Below, in pieces: positions 11,470-22,132 of a stretch of DNA of 64,000 nucleotides. The notes under the pieces were generated by a model. It ran no database searches, was not told the DNA's origin, and saw nothing but the letters and a program-made list of their open reading frames with translations. Both the position numbers and the translations under genes were made by a program. Position 1 is the stretch's first letter. Every line of letters begins with the position of its first letter. The stretch comes from Patellaria atrata CBS 101060 (Eukaryota > Ascomycota > Dothideomycetes > Patellariales > Patellariaceae): assembly GCA_010093705.1 (NCBI GenBank), contig MU006106.1:275086-339085 (forward strand), given 5' to 3'.

Positions 11470-12550
11470 ATGGGTACTCGCGTGTCTTCACCAATCAATG
11501 ATGAGGAACTGGTAACCGGAGCTACCCTAGAAACATCTTCACCTCCAGCTCCAACTCTTCGGAAACGAGCTAAAGGCTATCCCCATATCTCCTGGTTGAT
11601 GGGAGAGAATGCTCCCCGAACGGCATTTGTTCGTGGATTCAGGGCCCGGGGCTTCGGTTTTTTACTCGAGAAGCAAAAGGAACTGCACGAGCTCGACAAA
11701 CAGTTATCTAGCATCGAGATCGAGTATGATCAGCATAGCTCTCAAATCGATTGTCCGCACGACCCGGGATCGACTGAAGCAGGAAACCCTCCCTGGAAAG
11801 AGGATATAAGATATAGGAAACTTGCTGAGGACTTTCAAAAGAAGTATTGGAAATATCGTGAGTAGATAGGCATCGCCCTTGAATTGGACGTGGATTTACA
11901 GTATTAACGAGTTTCCGCGCTTACCTCTAGTCGATTTTTTCGACCTTTATTCACGACATGCGGAACCGCATAAATTAAGGAAGCGTTACCTCCGCGTCTG
12001 CCAATACTACATCAATGAGGAAGGAGAGCATGTTTTAAGTCAGACAGAACGGGAGATCTACGGGACTCAAGATGAACCTTCCGCCTATATAGAAGACCTC
12101 CTGGCCATATTGCCTGATCGGGCACCGAAGTTCACACGACTATTCAAGGACAAAGTTGTTATAGGAGTCTATAAGGCTATACTTTCTCGGTTTAAGAAAC
12201 CTGATCGAGATGGTTTGTTCTCTTATGACAATGAGTCGCTTGATTTCATGGTTGACAGTTTCGTTGGTGTTATTGCTTCCTCACTCTGCTCCGCTCTAAT
12301 CATCCTGGCGTACTTTATTCAACCACCTGCCGCTCAATTGGGCATCATTACCAGCGGAAGCGCACTTGTAGCTCTAGGTATGTGCCTTACGACAGGTGCT
12401 GGTGGTAAAGAGGTGTGGGTTCTAATAGCAGCGTGAGTATACCGCTCATCCTTGGTCATGCTGTCTCGCTAACCCAACATTCGTTGTAGATTCAATGCTG
12501 TTCTTGTCGTCTTCATCGCTGGTGATCGTGGCTCGCAGAATATAGTATGA
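11470..12550 (+). CDS. DUF6594-type membrane protein, first intron uncertain
   Basis: A member of the large fungal DUF6594 family of unknown function. Exon 1 begins at ATG 11470. The middle exon runs from about 11902 to 12432 and the last from 12490 to 12550, joined by a clean intron (GTGAGT...TGTAG) that gives IAAFNAVLVVFIAG in frame. Family features are the early YPHISWLMG motif, a central helical region, and three C-terminal hydrophobic segments (SLCSALIILAYFI, LGIITSGSALVALGM, VWVLIAAFNAVLVVFIAG). The exon 1/exon 2 joint is odd: the good donor GTGAGT at 11858 with the acceptor ending 11901 breaks the frame, while a weak donor GTATTG at 11844 with the same acceptor keeps it (total then about 322 aa). 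So either the weak site is used, or there is a one-base change or assembly error. Confidence 0.7.
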
Positions 12551-12957
12551 GCAGTTCAATGAAGGCGGTAGACTCTGAAATCCAAGTAGTACTTTCAGAT
12601 AGGAGGATACCTGTGTTGTTCCTGTTGTACTCCGACTAAGGATGTTCAATCCTCGCGTGTCGCTATTCAGAATTTTCTTCGGTAGACAACCCAGGGTTCT
12701 TTCGCCCGCGCGTTTCCACTAGAACTCCTGTTTCAGGTTACGCTAATAGCCATCCTTTAGATCGAATTGCAAATCGGAATCTGATAAATGTTGATAAGGA
12801 TAATCACAAGATCGCATTTTTGATGATACTGTGATGATAGTACTCCGCTGACAGAGTCTAATGGATTTCCAAAGTTCACGAGCGCCCTCGGTTCGACAAT
12901 ACACACTGTGGCGTCAATGTTGAGGAAAGTATCTGTACAAGGTCTACCAACTGCAGA
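12551..12957. other. Intergenic, no feature seen
   Basis: 407 bases after the DUF6594 gene. I see no coding, RNA or repeat feature in it. Confidence 0.4.
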
Positions 12958-13669
12958 GTGAAAAAGAGGCAACAGAAATTCGAAGGCCCACATTTCTGCG
13001 TGGTCTATGAATATCACATATGGTTGTCTGCTGAACAGTATATCCCGCTGGATCGAGATCAGTACTTTGACAACAAAATCAGCCTGCTCAGTGGGTCAAC
13101 TGATTCCCCTGCAGTATCGTACTATACACTAAGAGTTCGACATCACTCTAGCGGTGGAAAGATATATTATTATTCCCCGATGAGGGACCTAGTTCACTCG
13201 ATAGTTTGCTTTAAATACGGCGGTCCCCCGTATATGGGATATCCCATCACGACCATTCGTTATAGTCTTCTGCTCCCGGGTATCTAAAAGGTCAATCGAG
13301 GTATAGCATTCTTTGCGTCCATTGACTTTGCAAAGTTGAAGGGATCTCACAGCCTCCTTCCCAACGAATTCGGTCACTCTGGGACGATCGGCTGGTCTTA
13401 TACTGAACTTTCTGTAGCCATGGTCGATAAATATCTCTTGATTCCACCAGATCGTCAGTGTAAGTACATTGTCCCCCGTATGCTTTGAGACAGCATCTAA
13501 CGTCCAAGTCACCAAATCTTCTGGCTTTTTGAAGTCAATCTACAAGTCCTATCACAAAAAGAGTAAAACGAAAGGAGGCAACCCGCAAGCTGCTAGTCAG
13601 CCCGCTGAAGGTAATCCTGTCGCGTTACATAACCGCAATCTTTCCATAGTCCAAGATCTCGAATACTGA
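12958..13669 (+). pseudogene. Unidentified interrupted coding stretch
   Basis: Two long open segments lie in the same frame, 12958-13284 and 13288-13459, separated by one stop codon (13285-13287). The second continues across a possible 34-base intron (GTAAGT at 13460, ACAG ending 13493) into a basic tail with HKKSKTKGGNPQAAS, ending at TGA 13667. Segment one contains CVVYEYHIWLSAEQY and YTLRVRHHSSGGKIYYY; segment two contains GIAFFASIDFAKLKGS. The frame continuing across the stop and a good splice donor suggest a once-real gene. I do not recognise a family and there is no obvious ATG. The intron is shorter than is usual in fungi, so it may be a chance match. Confidence 0.35.
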
Positions 13670-16257
13670 TTTGCGAAGCAGGACACAATGGCTCTGAGAA
13701 TTTGCATCATGAGAATCAAGACGGTACCGGCCATGGTTGTACTGACGATCGACCCTCTCATTGAGTCCATGCAGCGAATGATGCTTGTCCAGCTTTGCGA
13801 CCTGAGACATTTGTTGGGTTTCCCACAATAAGCTTGGTTTGAGCTACCGTCCGGAAGATCTCCCATTCGTCATTCAACAAAAGTTTGTTTACTGAAAGAA
13901 GTGCTTCGTTCGCGCCTCTGACCACTCATTTATCTTTTCGCAAATATGAGCACGTGAATGGGCCTTGGTCGTACCCGGGTTGTGGATGTATTAAAGCTAG
14001 CAGGATATTTTCGTCCGTTGAAACTTTAATGGAGAATTTCAGATAAGCTCAAACACTATCATAGTTTCAACGGGACTAAGTAGCATTCTAATACAGTAGA
14101 TTCTGGTTAGGATGGAGAGCTCAAAATGTCGAAATGAAACTCCTATCATCATCGAACGATGTAAGTACTTGACACGCCGGAAAAATGTCATCTCGTAGTC
14201 AAGACTTTATCCCCGATCTTATCGACGAGCGTTTTAGTTATAGGCTCCCTAGAACTATCTGTACCTTTCATGCATGCCGGGTTTAAAGTATGGAGGGTGA
14301 AAAAAACTCTCTATGATCAGTATGATTTAGTTCTTCAAAGTCCTTACGCAAAAGGGAAAGATTTTTCCAGTAAGCACAGGCCTCTATAATACCTGTTTTT
14401 CGCTGAACCGATATGCGTAATCAGTTCACCAGGTTGTTAAACGGTTGCTGACACATTTTGTTTTATAAGGGCGTTATTTTTAGTGGAAGTCTAGTCTCAG
14501 CCTTACGGCATCACATCTAAAGCAGCTTTTTTTTTATTTTTTTCTCATACTTAGCATAAAGATTTGTATTGGAAAACCTGTTAACAACCATTACAGGGGT
14601 TGTTACGCCCGATTACAATGTGTACTATTAGGGGCTATGCACTTCCACCCGATTCTCTAATTGTCCGTTTCTGCAAGCATATCTCAATTGGTCTGCCCTA
14701 CGACTCGTTTTCTCGCGTTTGTGGACGAATCTTTCGCGCCGTTTTTATCTATTGCTCAGAGCAGTAGTTCGAACAACTTCTGTTACTACTTCATGATCAA
14801 CCTTTGGCCCAATCGTACTTTTTTAGACTTACGTCGATCGAGGAGCCGCTCAACCGTCTGGGCTGACTATGGATCTGTGCGTGCTTTATGGATTCATGGA
14901 TTCATGGATTGTGACGCAACCAATCTAGATACTTGTATCTAAGAGGAAGCGTTCTGAAGTTTAATTCCATTTGGCGTCTATAGTACTGTATGCCGCATGA
15001 ATATGTGACAGCGGTAGCTTGTTCAGCCAACAGGGTGGAGAAGTACTCATGTCTGCCTCCTGCTTTCGCGGGTCTTTTCTCTACCGTAAACAACACTCTC
15101 CCTCACTTTTTACATCAGCCTCGCGCGCTGGTTCCCAACCGTTTCCTCCGACCAACAACTGTTCCTCAAATCTTATTCGTCACCGCCGATCTGCCTTGAC
15201 TACGACCGTAACCAGTCAACTTAGGATATCCGCTTGAATCCCCGATTCTCCCTCAACGCTTTTTCCTTTCAGTATTAGGGCTTGGACATATCCTCCCATG
15301 CACCGGCAAGCCCTAAAAGCTTCCGCAAACGCGCTACTATGCACAACCACGTATCCCGCCGTGTGGATATCTTTCTGAGCCTAACCATGCAGGGGTTACA
15401 GACGGTATTGGTTCACCTTCCTTCGACGCAAAAGTCAGCAACTCTTTTCGAACTCACCGGAAATTTGACTCACCATTGAAAATACTTGGTAGTGAAATGA
15501 CATCCTGGTTTATTCTTTTGGGGGAATGTTGAGATGGCGTTGAGAGTGCGTATAAGACTCATTCCGACGAGGAAGCCGTCAAGGACAGATGCAAGTCACG
15601 GACTGTAATGTCACTGACCTTGTATGCCATCAGTTCTTCTTCCTACTTCTATGCGTTCATCCGCCAGCCACCCTACGCCCTGCCTAGACACGCTAATCTT
15701 TTGACAGAGAACGCACAGACTCGCACATATCACATACTCATCACAATATTCAAGAGCATGCCACCACGGCACTACTAACTTCAAAGATCATGCACCACGC
15801 CGATTTCATAATAATAAGGGAAGACGACCGGTTTAAGAAGCCCAGCTCGGAACTATACATGATCGTATCGGTTCAAATTGGCCCGATTCAATCGCACACC
15901 CACTATCAACAGATCATGAATTGGTGAGACGAAATCATAAATTTCCGAAGCGGATCTCGGGGCTACGCACTACTGACCAATGTTGGCTGTAGGCGAGCTA
16001 CTAGTACTCTATTTTTCTCGCTAGTATTTGCGAGTGAGCCATCTAAAACAGGTTCCTTTGCTTTACGTGCTGTAGGACATCCTTATAGTGCACCAATAGT
16101 TCAGAATTGGTAATTCCGGGACTACCCGACTTCATAGTCTCGAGTGACCAAAACAAAACCAGTATCGCCATGCGCTGAATTGTCATTCTGATCACTAAAC
16201 TGTGAGACCTAGTTAAAGGTATCACCTTGAATACAACTCCGGGTAAACGTTATCTTT

Positions 16258-16515
16258 GTCTTCGGCACTGATACTCTTAATCCGGATCTCGTGGTTATCT
16301 TCAGTTTCTTCGGTCTTGATACTCTCAAGCACCGGATCTCGTCTTCGTCGCGTGCGTTAGTCTTGATTCTCTCAAGCACTGTCGCTATCGTCGTGGCCTA
16401 ACTCTCGATCGGTCCATTGATCGTTCGTTGCCGTAGAACTCGTTCTTTATCGTCGGCACTGATACTCTCAGTCCGAATCTCTTCGGTCTTGATACTCTCA
16501 AGCACCGGGTTGGAA
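16258..16515. repeat. Degenerate ~50-base direct repeats (about five copies)
   Basis: The core TTGATACTCTCAAGCACC and variants (CTGATACTCTTAATCC, TTGATTCTCTCAAGCACT, CTGATACTCTCAGTCC) recur about every 40-60 bases, often followed by GGATCTCGT or GAATCTCTT. Two copies (near 16308 and 16482) share TCTTCGGTCTTGATACTCTC. The minus strand of this repeat is largely open in one frame with a recurring LESIKTEEI-like peptide, so it may be a relic of a repetitive coding region. No element boundaries could be set. Confidence 0.55.
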
Positions 16516-16714
16516 TATTATGTCGCCTTTCCGAAGGCCGTGGTTGTTGAACTTAATCTAATGTGACGGCGTAGCAGTTATAGCTAATCGAATTGGATTT
16601 AACTAGTGTAACCTAACTACTATGTAAAGAGATTAAGTTAAGGAGAAGAAGAAGTTATAGCTAAACAGTATATCGGTAGAACCTCGGCTCCACCGAATAA
16701 GGAATGGTGGAGAG

Positions 16715-16744
16715 TTACTACCTGTGACATCGTCACAGTAGTAA
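16715..16744. repeat. Long inverted repeat (hairpin)
   Basis: TTACTACCTGTGAC (16715-16728), three bases ATC, then GTCACAGTAGTAA (16732-16744). The arms pair over 13 bp with a single bulged C. It sits in the gene-poor block and is the strongest palindrome noticed in the window. Function unknown. Confidence 0.7.
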
Positions 16745-17219
16745 TAGTATAGGTTGGGAAAGAATGCGTTGCCACGCAAGACATTCAATGATCACAACAC
16801 ACCGAAACAACATTATACCAAGCTCAAGCTGAACTAAACAGTATAACATATCATACCTTTACTACTTCGTATAACAGAGCTCGTTTGTATGCTTAGTCCG
16901 AACGCTGGCTCCCTTGTAGTCTAGAAATAGACGTATATGTACTCCAAAGAGCTTCCTAAAGCCCGCGTGTTCTTCGATAAGCATGTTTATCTTCCTACGC
17001 GTTTGAGCAACAGCGGTCTCGAATTCCAAGAATATGTAATGAAAGCTGCGGAAATAAGACTGGGATGTTTATCTAGAAACTGTATTGAGACCATCACCTT
17101 CTCATACACACTGACAAAGCAACCACAAATAGTGATTTGGTCGGTGAGAATAGGCTATGAAACTTCCTACTAGATGAGTACCTTACCCCGTTTGGAGCTG
17201 GAAGCGCTCCAACAGCATC

Positions 17220-20200
17220 TTGAAGTGCATTAACCGCTCACCAACAGTTGAATGCCATGATACACTTGTTTGTTGGAATGCACATGGCCTGTTCTTGACC
17301 AGCCTCGATGGGTATCTACATAGTACACACACATGCAGAACCGGTATAGGATACGATTATATGGATGCTCGCTGGTATAAGAAAAACTTCTGGGTATGCA
17401 ATGACAATGCTACATATAATAAACGTCGATCCACTCGCTCATCTCCTATTGCTGTCCTTGTGGGTTCTTTTTGCCGACGTCAATCCCCAGTCCACAATAC
17501 AGGTCTCTCTCATCATATTTCTCGAGTGATATTATACCATTATTCGTTCTCTGAGATGGCATACTTCAAGGTGGATGCCGAGTTAATGACTAATTATGTC
17601 GCAGCAACGCCCGTTCCCGCTGGGAGCCATTTTGCTACAGTCCTTGATGAAACGTCTCAGCCGATTGTGATTTCTCTTTCCAGCGACAGACCAAGTCCAA
17701 AACTGCAGATAGGTATAGCATCCGGTCTTTCTGGCTTCATCTTTATACTGAATTTAGACTAGTCCGCCACAACGAAAACGGCGTACAATATCTATTCGAC
17801 CTGGGTGCCTGCTTCAACTTGCCAACCGATGCGTTGATTCAGACTTTTGATGTAGTTCAGGATTCTTATTTAACTCTCTATATCGTCTTCGCCTATCTTC
17901 GTGATGGAAACTGTTCCCATGTTGTATTGTCGAAACCGTTCGCTCCAAGTACCTTGCGAGCAGGGGTCAAACTGGACAAGATCCCAGGGGATTGGACTGT
18001 AGGAACCGTTGAGCGAATCTTTATGATAATTAACCGTCCAGGTCAATTTAAATATCCAGAAATTGTAAGCTGACAAGCCAATAGTCACCGATGGTACTAC
18101 CATCCTAATCATCTTCGGCATATCCACTTGTTATGCTTGTCCACAAGAGCCTCGATTAGTCAACTTCATGGGGTAAAGACATTACTCTGGCAATACTAGA
18201 TCAGTATCTGACTGGTTGATCGATATCTCCCTCTTTATCAACCCCCGTCAATGTGACTGGCACAATTGATATTGCGCCTGCCACAAACTTCCATGGACAA
18301 GGGATTTTTGTACTATATAAGACGAGTTCAGGGGAGTTGAAATGCTATGGCGAGTTTACCAAGCCTGATGATCAATCATCAAGTGGAAATATATTCCAAT
18401 GGGCGACGGATGTGCAGTGTCCGAGAGGTATGCCAGGGATTTCATTCATAACCGAAACCACAGAAAAAGAGTTAACCAGTTGCAAATAGGCGCAACTTGC
18501 ATATCCGCGATCCGGGACAAACGAAGTGCTTCGGCTCTAATCTTTGGATCTCCTGCCGGGCTAAGCTACCTAGACTCAGCGTCAGCGGTCGACAAAAAGA
18601 TAACTCATGTGCTAATTTCCGACGATAACAAGGTCCATGGCCGTAAGACTCTTGAGGTCGCTCAAGATACCGATGTTTTACCCATCTGGTTTACATCAAA
18701 CAGTGATCAACTTGGTCATATTCGCACGAATGTCTCCGATGTTACTGCCCGCCAGATTCCGGATCCTGTGTTGCTTCTTCCAGCTGGACAGTCAACTTCC
18801 TTCGCCCCAGCGATCTCGCGCACTGTCATATTCGACAATGATGTGGTCTGGTAAAGGCTTGTATCGAATGACAAATATGGGAATCTAACTTTATTGGAAC
18901 AAGACTCGGATCCCGAACTCTGGAGGAAGAAGCCATTTCTACAGCAGCGATGACGCGATCAAATACGAGGTGAAGAGCTATTCTATTACCCTCAAAGCTT
19001 TCAATGATGATGATTCACCAGTCCCCAACGCTTCAGTCCAGGTATCATCTGCATCCGCCATCACAGGTATCCTGAATGGAAGTGCTGTCACATTATCATC
19101 AACGGGATATTGGTACTTAGTTGACTCGCAAGGAATGCTAAACTTCATTGTGCTTACTGAAAGTATTGCCTCTCAGGTTCTCACTATTAGCGGTATCAAG
19201 AACTCCAAAGATGATATCCTTAAAGCAGATCAAGTGGTATTTGATCTATCAAGAAATCCGATTGATAGCCTGGGTGCAAAATTAGACTCTCTTCAGTCCA
19301 CGGAGGATCTCAAAGATGCAACAACACAGAACGGAAAGCCGCTGTTCGACCCAAACAACATGCCAAGCGATGATGACTCAAAACAAGGTCTCAGCTACCT
19401 TAAAAGTCCTCATGGCGCTTACTTCTCACTTCTGTCTGATGGAAACCCCTCCTAAAATGTGCAATTGACGCTCAAGTTAGCCACAAAATCGGCAATAAGT
19501 GCTTGCAATGTCGTAAGCGATGAATTGATGGACGGTTGGCAGTGGGTCAAAGAGAAAACCGAGGATGCAATTGACTGGGTGGTAGAAACATTTGGTAAGC
19601 TTCAATGACCTATGAAGTAAACGTAGCATAACATTGACTGTGGTAAAATAGAGAAGGGCATGTAGTTCGTAATGAGGATCGCAGGAGAGGTTTTCGAATT
19701 CATCCTTGACTGCGTCGAAAAGGTTGGAGAAGCACTAACTTGGGTGGGTTTCTGTCAAGATTATCGATACTAGATGCATACTAAGACTCCTTATTCAGGT
19801 TTGGAATAAGATTAAAGTAGGGATTGAAACCCTCATTGAGTACCTCGGATTTCTATTCGATTGGGGTGATATTCTTGATACCAAGGACCAAGTATCAGCC
19901 CTAATCACAGCCGGTTGCGACCTTGCAGCGACGAAAGTTGGGTCTACAGCTGATAGTCTCGAGATATTTTTCAGTGGTCTTCTTGCCAAAGTAGACGGCT
20001 GCATTGAAACCACAAAGAATATCACGGCGTCGCCCAACTCAGGCAGCAATAATAACAATTCTCCAGTCTTTAATGATACTGTACATAATACATCCTTTAA
20101 TTGAAGCTTAGAAAGAATTAAGAACGGAGGCATGGGATCCTCACTGGCTGTAACTAATAACAGTAAGTCGGCATATTCTAACGAAACAGATGGAATGGAG

Positions 20201-21465
20201 AACTGAACCTAATGATAAAATAGATGCACCGGACACTGATACATAGAAGACATGGGACCAGATATTTGCTCCTGCTCTTTCAGACGTCGAAGATGCTATT
20301 ACCAAAGTCGGAGACGATATCAAAGAGCTGTGGCACAAGAGCGGTTCCATGTCTACTTCCGACCTCATGACCTTGTGTAAAGATATTCTCAAGGCGGTTG
20401 TAATAACCATATAGAAGTTGGTCGTCGCTCTGATCCAGTCTTTCCAAAAAGTCCTTCAATTAATCTCGGAGTACTGCAACAAGACTATTTCTATACCCAT
20501 CTTTAGCGCATTGTATAAGGTCATCGCAAAGCACGACCTTGCTGCTTTCGACGCAATAGCATTAATCATTGCTGTTCCGACTACAATACCAAGAAAAGTA
20601 ATCGCAGGATCGGCTCCGCCGAAAATTCCAAATCTCGATGGAAAATTATTGGACGCACTTGTCTTTGGTAGTTCCTCGGGCGGTGTCACCGTCACACCTC
20701 AGATGCAGTTGGATTTCAATACACTCACTGCCGGCCGGACTCACCGTATTAGCTACTCTCGTAAGTGTTGTCGTCAAAATGCTCAAATTCTTCTATGCCC
20801 TAGCCACGGAGGGCACGGCCGGTGCATTGGAAGTCTTGACAGGGAGTACCTTCCTCAAGCTGCTCTCTATCGTTCTGGACATGTGCAGCACGCTAAACTC
20901 GTTTCCTTCAGACTCGTCTCTTTCCGGGTCTTGAGTACAGACAATGGGTATGTATCATGAGAAAGACACCCGAATTTAGTTTCTATCTAACAATTGCTAT
21001 TAGATCAGCTACTTGTCCCTGATACGTGGAGGCTCACATATCCTCGCCACCTTCGTTCCCTTAGCAGGGCCGCAGAAGGAGGCAAAGGGCAAACTTCTCC
21101 TCATCCTCGATCTCGCCGTCACGCTGGTGAACTTCGGGCTCTATCAGGCATTCGAATCGGCGGAGATAGATGCTGCGAAAAGCTGGCCTGACTACGACGG
21201 AGGCAGCGCCGTTGTTGGAATAGAAGGCAGCGTGCTAAACGTGATCTCGGGCATCGGATACTTCGTCGCCTTTATGTTCAAGGAGGAGGTCGAGGTCAGT
21301 GGCGTGGGTCTTGCGATCATGGAGGGAGCTACGTTGGGGTTGGCCGCTGTCGAGGGCATCAAGTGGAAGATCGACTATGATCGTGGAAAGAAGAGTCTCA
21401 TGACACCGTCATCCGCGTCAAGCGGTCCTTGGGTTTTCAGTTACGATTCCCCTGATATTTTGTGA
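17220..21465 (+). pseudogene. Decayed large multi-segment gene of unknown function (fossil)
   Basis: A run of coding-like segments in the same orientation covers about 4.2 kb, with several breaks and some plausible short introns. In order I see: a beta-rich N-terminal part (17.2-18.5 kb) with VLDETSQPIVISLSSD and WTVGTVERIFMIINRPG; a segment with VLISDDNKVHG and LLLPAGQSTSFAPAISRT (18.4-18.9 kb), reminiscent of lectin-like propeller blades; a beta-sandwich-like part with PVPNASVQVSSASA (18.97-19.45 kb); helical parts (19.6-20.9 kb) with LIEYLGFLFDWGDIL; and a hydrophobic C-terminal part (20.99-21.465 kb) with VLNVISGIGYFVAFMF. I recall large fungal and bacterial proteins with similar wording, but cannot name the family or its role. 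It looks broken several times, so I treat it as a relic, probably fairly recent because long segments remain open. Confidence 0.6.
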
Positions 21466-22132
21466 TGGACCGATCTTCTTTTGGAATGCACAATCGGAAG
21501 TTATACGTCAGCTATTGTTCTAGACAACTCTTTTTGCCTGCCTGTACGCTCCTGAACATACTTGATCATTTTCTAAGCCCCCCAGCCATCTGAGGGTACC
21601 ATAAGCGTACTCACCACTCCCTTGAACCGTGCAATTGACCTGAAACCGTACTATCCCTAGTACCACACAATCCCTCGAATCGTACATTTGACCTGAACCG
21701 TGCAATCCCCCTAAATATACTCCCACTCTATCCTCACCTGATCAAACCAAAATACAAGTAGCCCTCCAAGCATGTAAGTAAGCATCTAATATGATATCAA
21801 TTGAATCTATCTCTCCTATACAGGGTATGTTACCTATGTTACACCCTCCCCATCCCCTTCCCATCTATCCCCCAAATTAAATCCCCCTTTCCCTCTCCCA
21901 TTTTTCCCCTCTTCCCCTATTTAATCTAAGCCCTCCATCTCTTCCATCCTAAATCCTCAAATCCAAACGCCAAACGCTATGCAAACCCCCCNNNNNNNNN
22001 NNNNNNNNNNNNNNNNNNNNNNNNNNNNNNNNNNNNNNNNNNNNNNNNNNNNNNNNNNNNNNNNNNNNNNNNNNNNNNNNNNNNNNNNNNNCCCAAAACA
22101 CCCCCTTTCCTACCTTCCAACCCACTTCTACA
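21466..22132. other. Intergenic, pyrimidine-rich, with assembly gap
   Basis: About 670 bases. From ~21840 to the gap the plus strand is strongly C/T-rich with many CCCC and TCCC runs, and C-rich sequence continues after the gap to the HRD1 stop codon. No gene seen. On the minus strand this is the purine-rich 3' flank of HRD1. Confidence 0.6.
21992..22091. other. Assembly gap (100 Ns)
   Basis: Exactly 100 N bases, the usual placeholder for a scaffold gap of unknown size. Flanked by homopolymeric C runs, which may be why assembly failed. Confidence 0.98.

Larger units (their letters stand above)
13670..17219. other. Gene-poor stretch with degenerate repeats
   Basis: About 3.5 kb without a supported gene. 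Short frames at 14661-14942, 14990-15237, 16043-16225 and 16937-17173 carry no recognisable motif. It holds the ~50-base repeats at 16258-16515 and the hairpin at 16715-16744, listed separately. It could be old transposon debris, but no transposase, polymerase or clear terminal repeats were found. Confidence 0.5.

Noticed and set aside
16560-16860. Possible solo LTR (hairpin, recurring TTATAGCTAA and TAAACAGTATA words, GTTGGAATA-like start nearby)
   Set aside because: No pair of matching ends, no target-site duplication and no internal element could be seen; noted only as debris.
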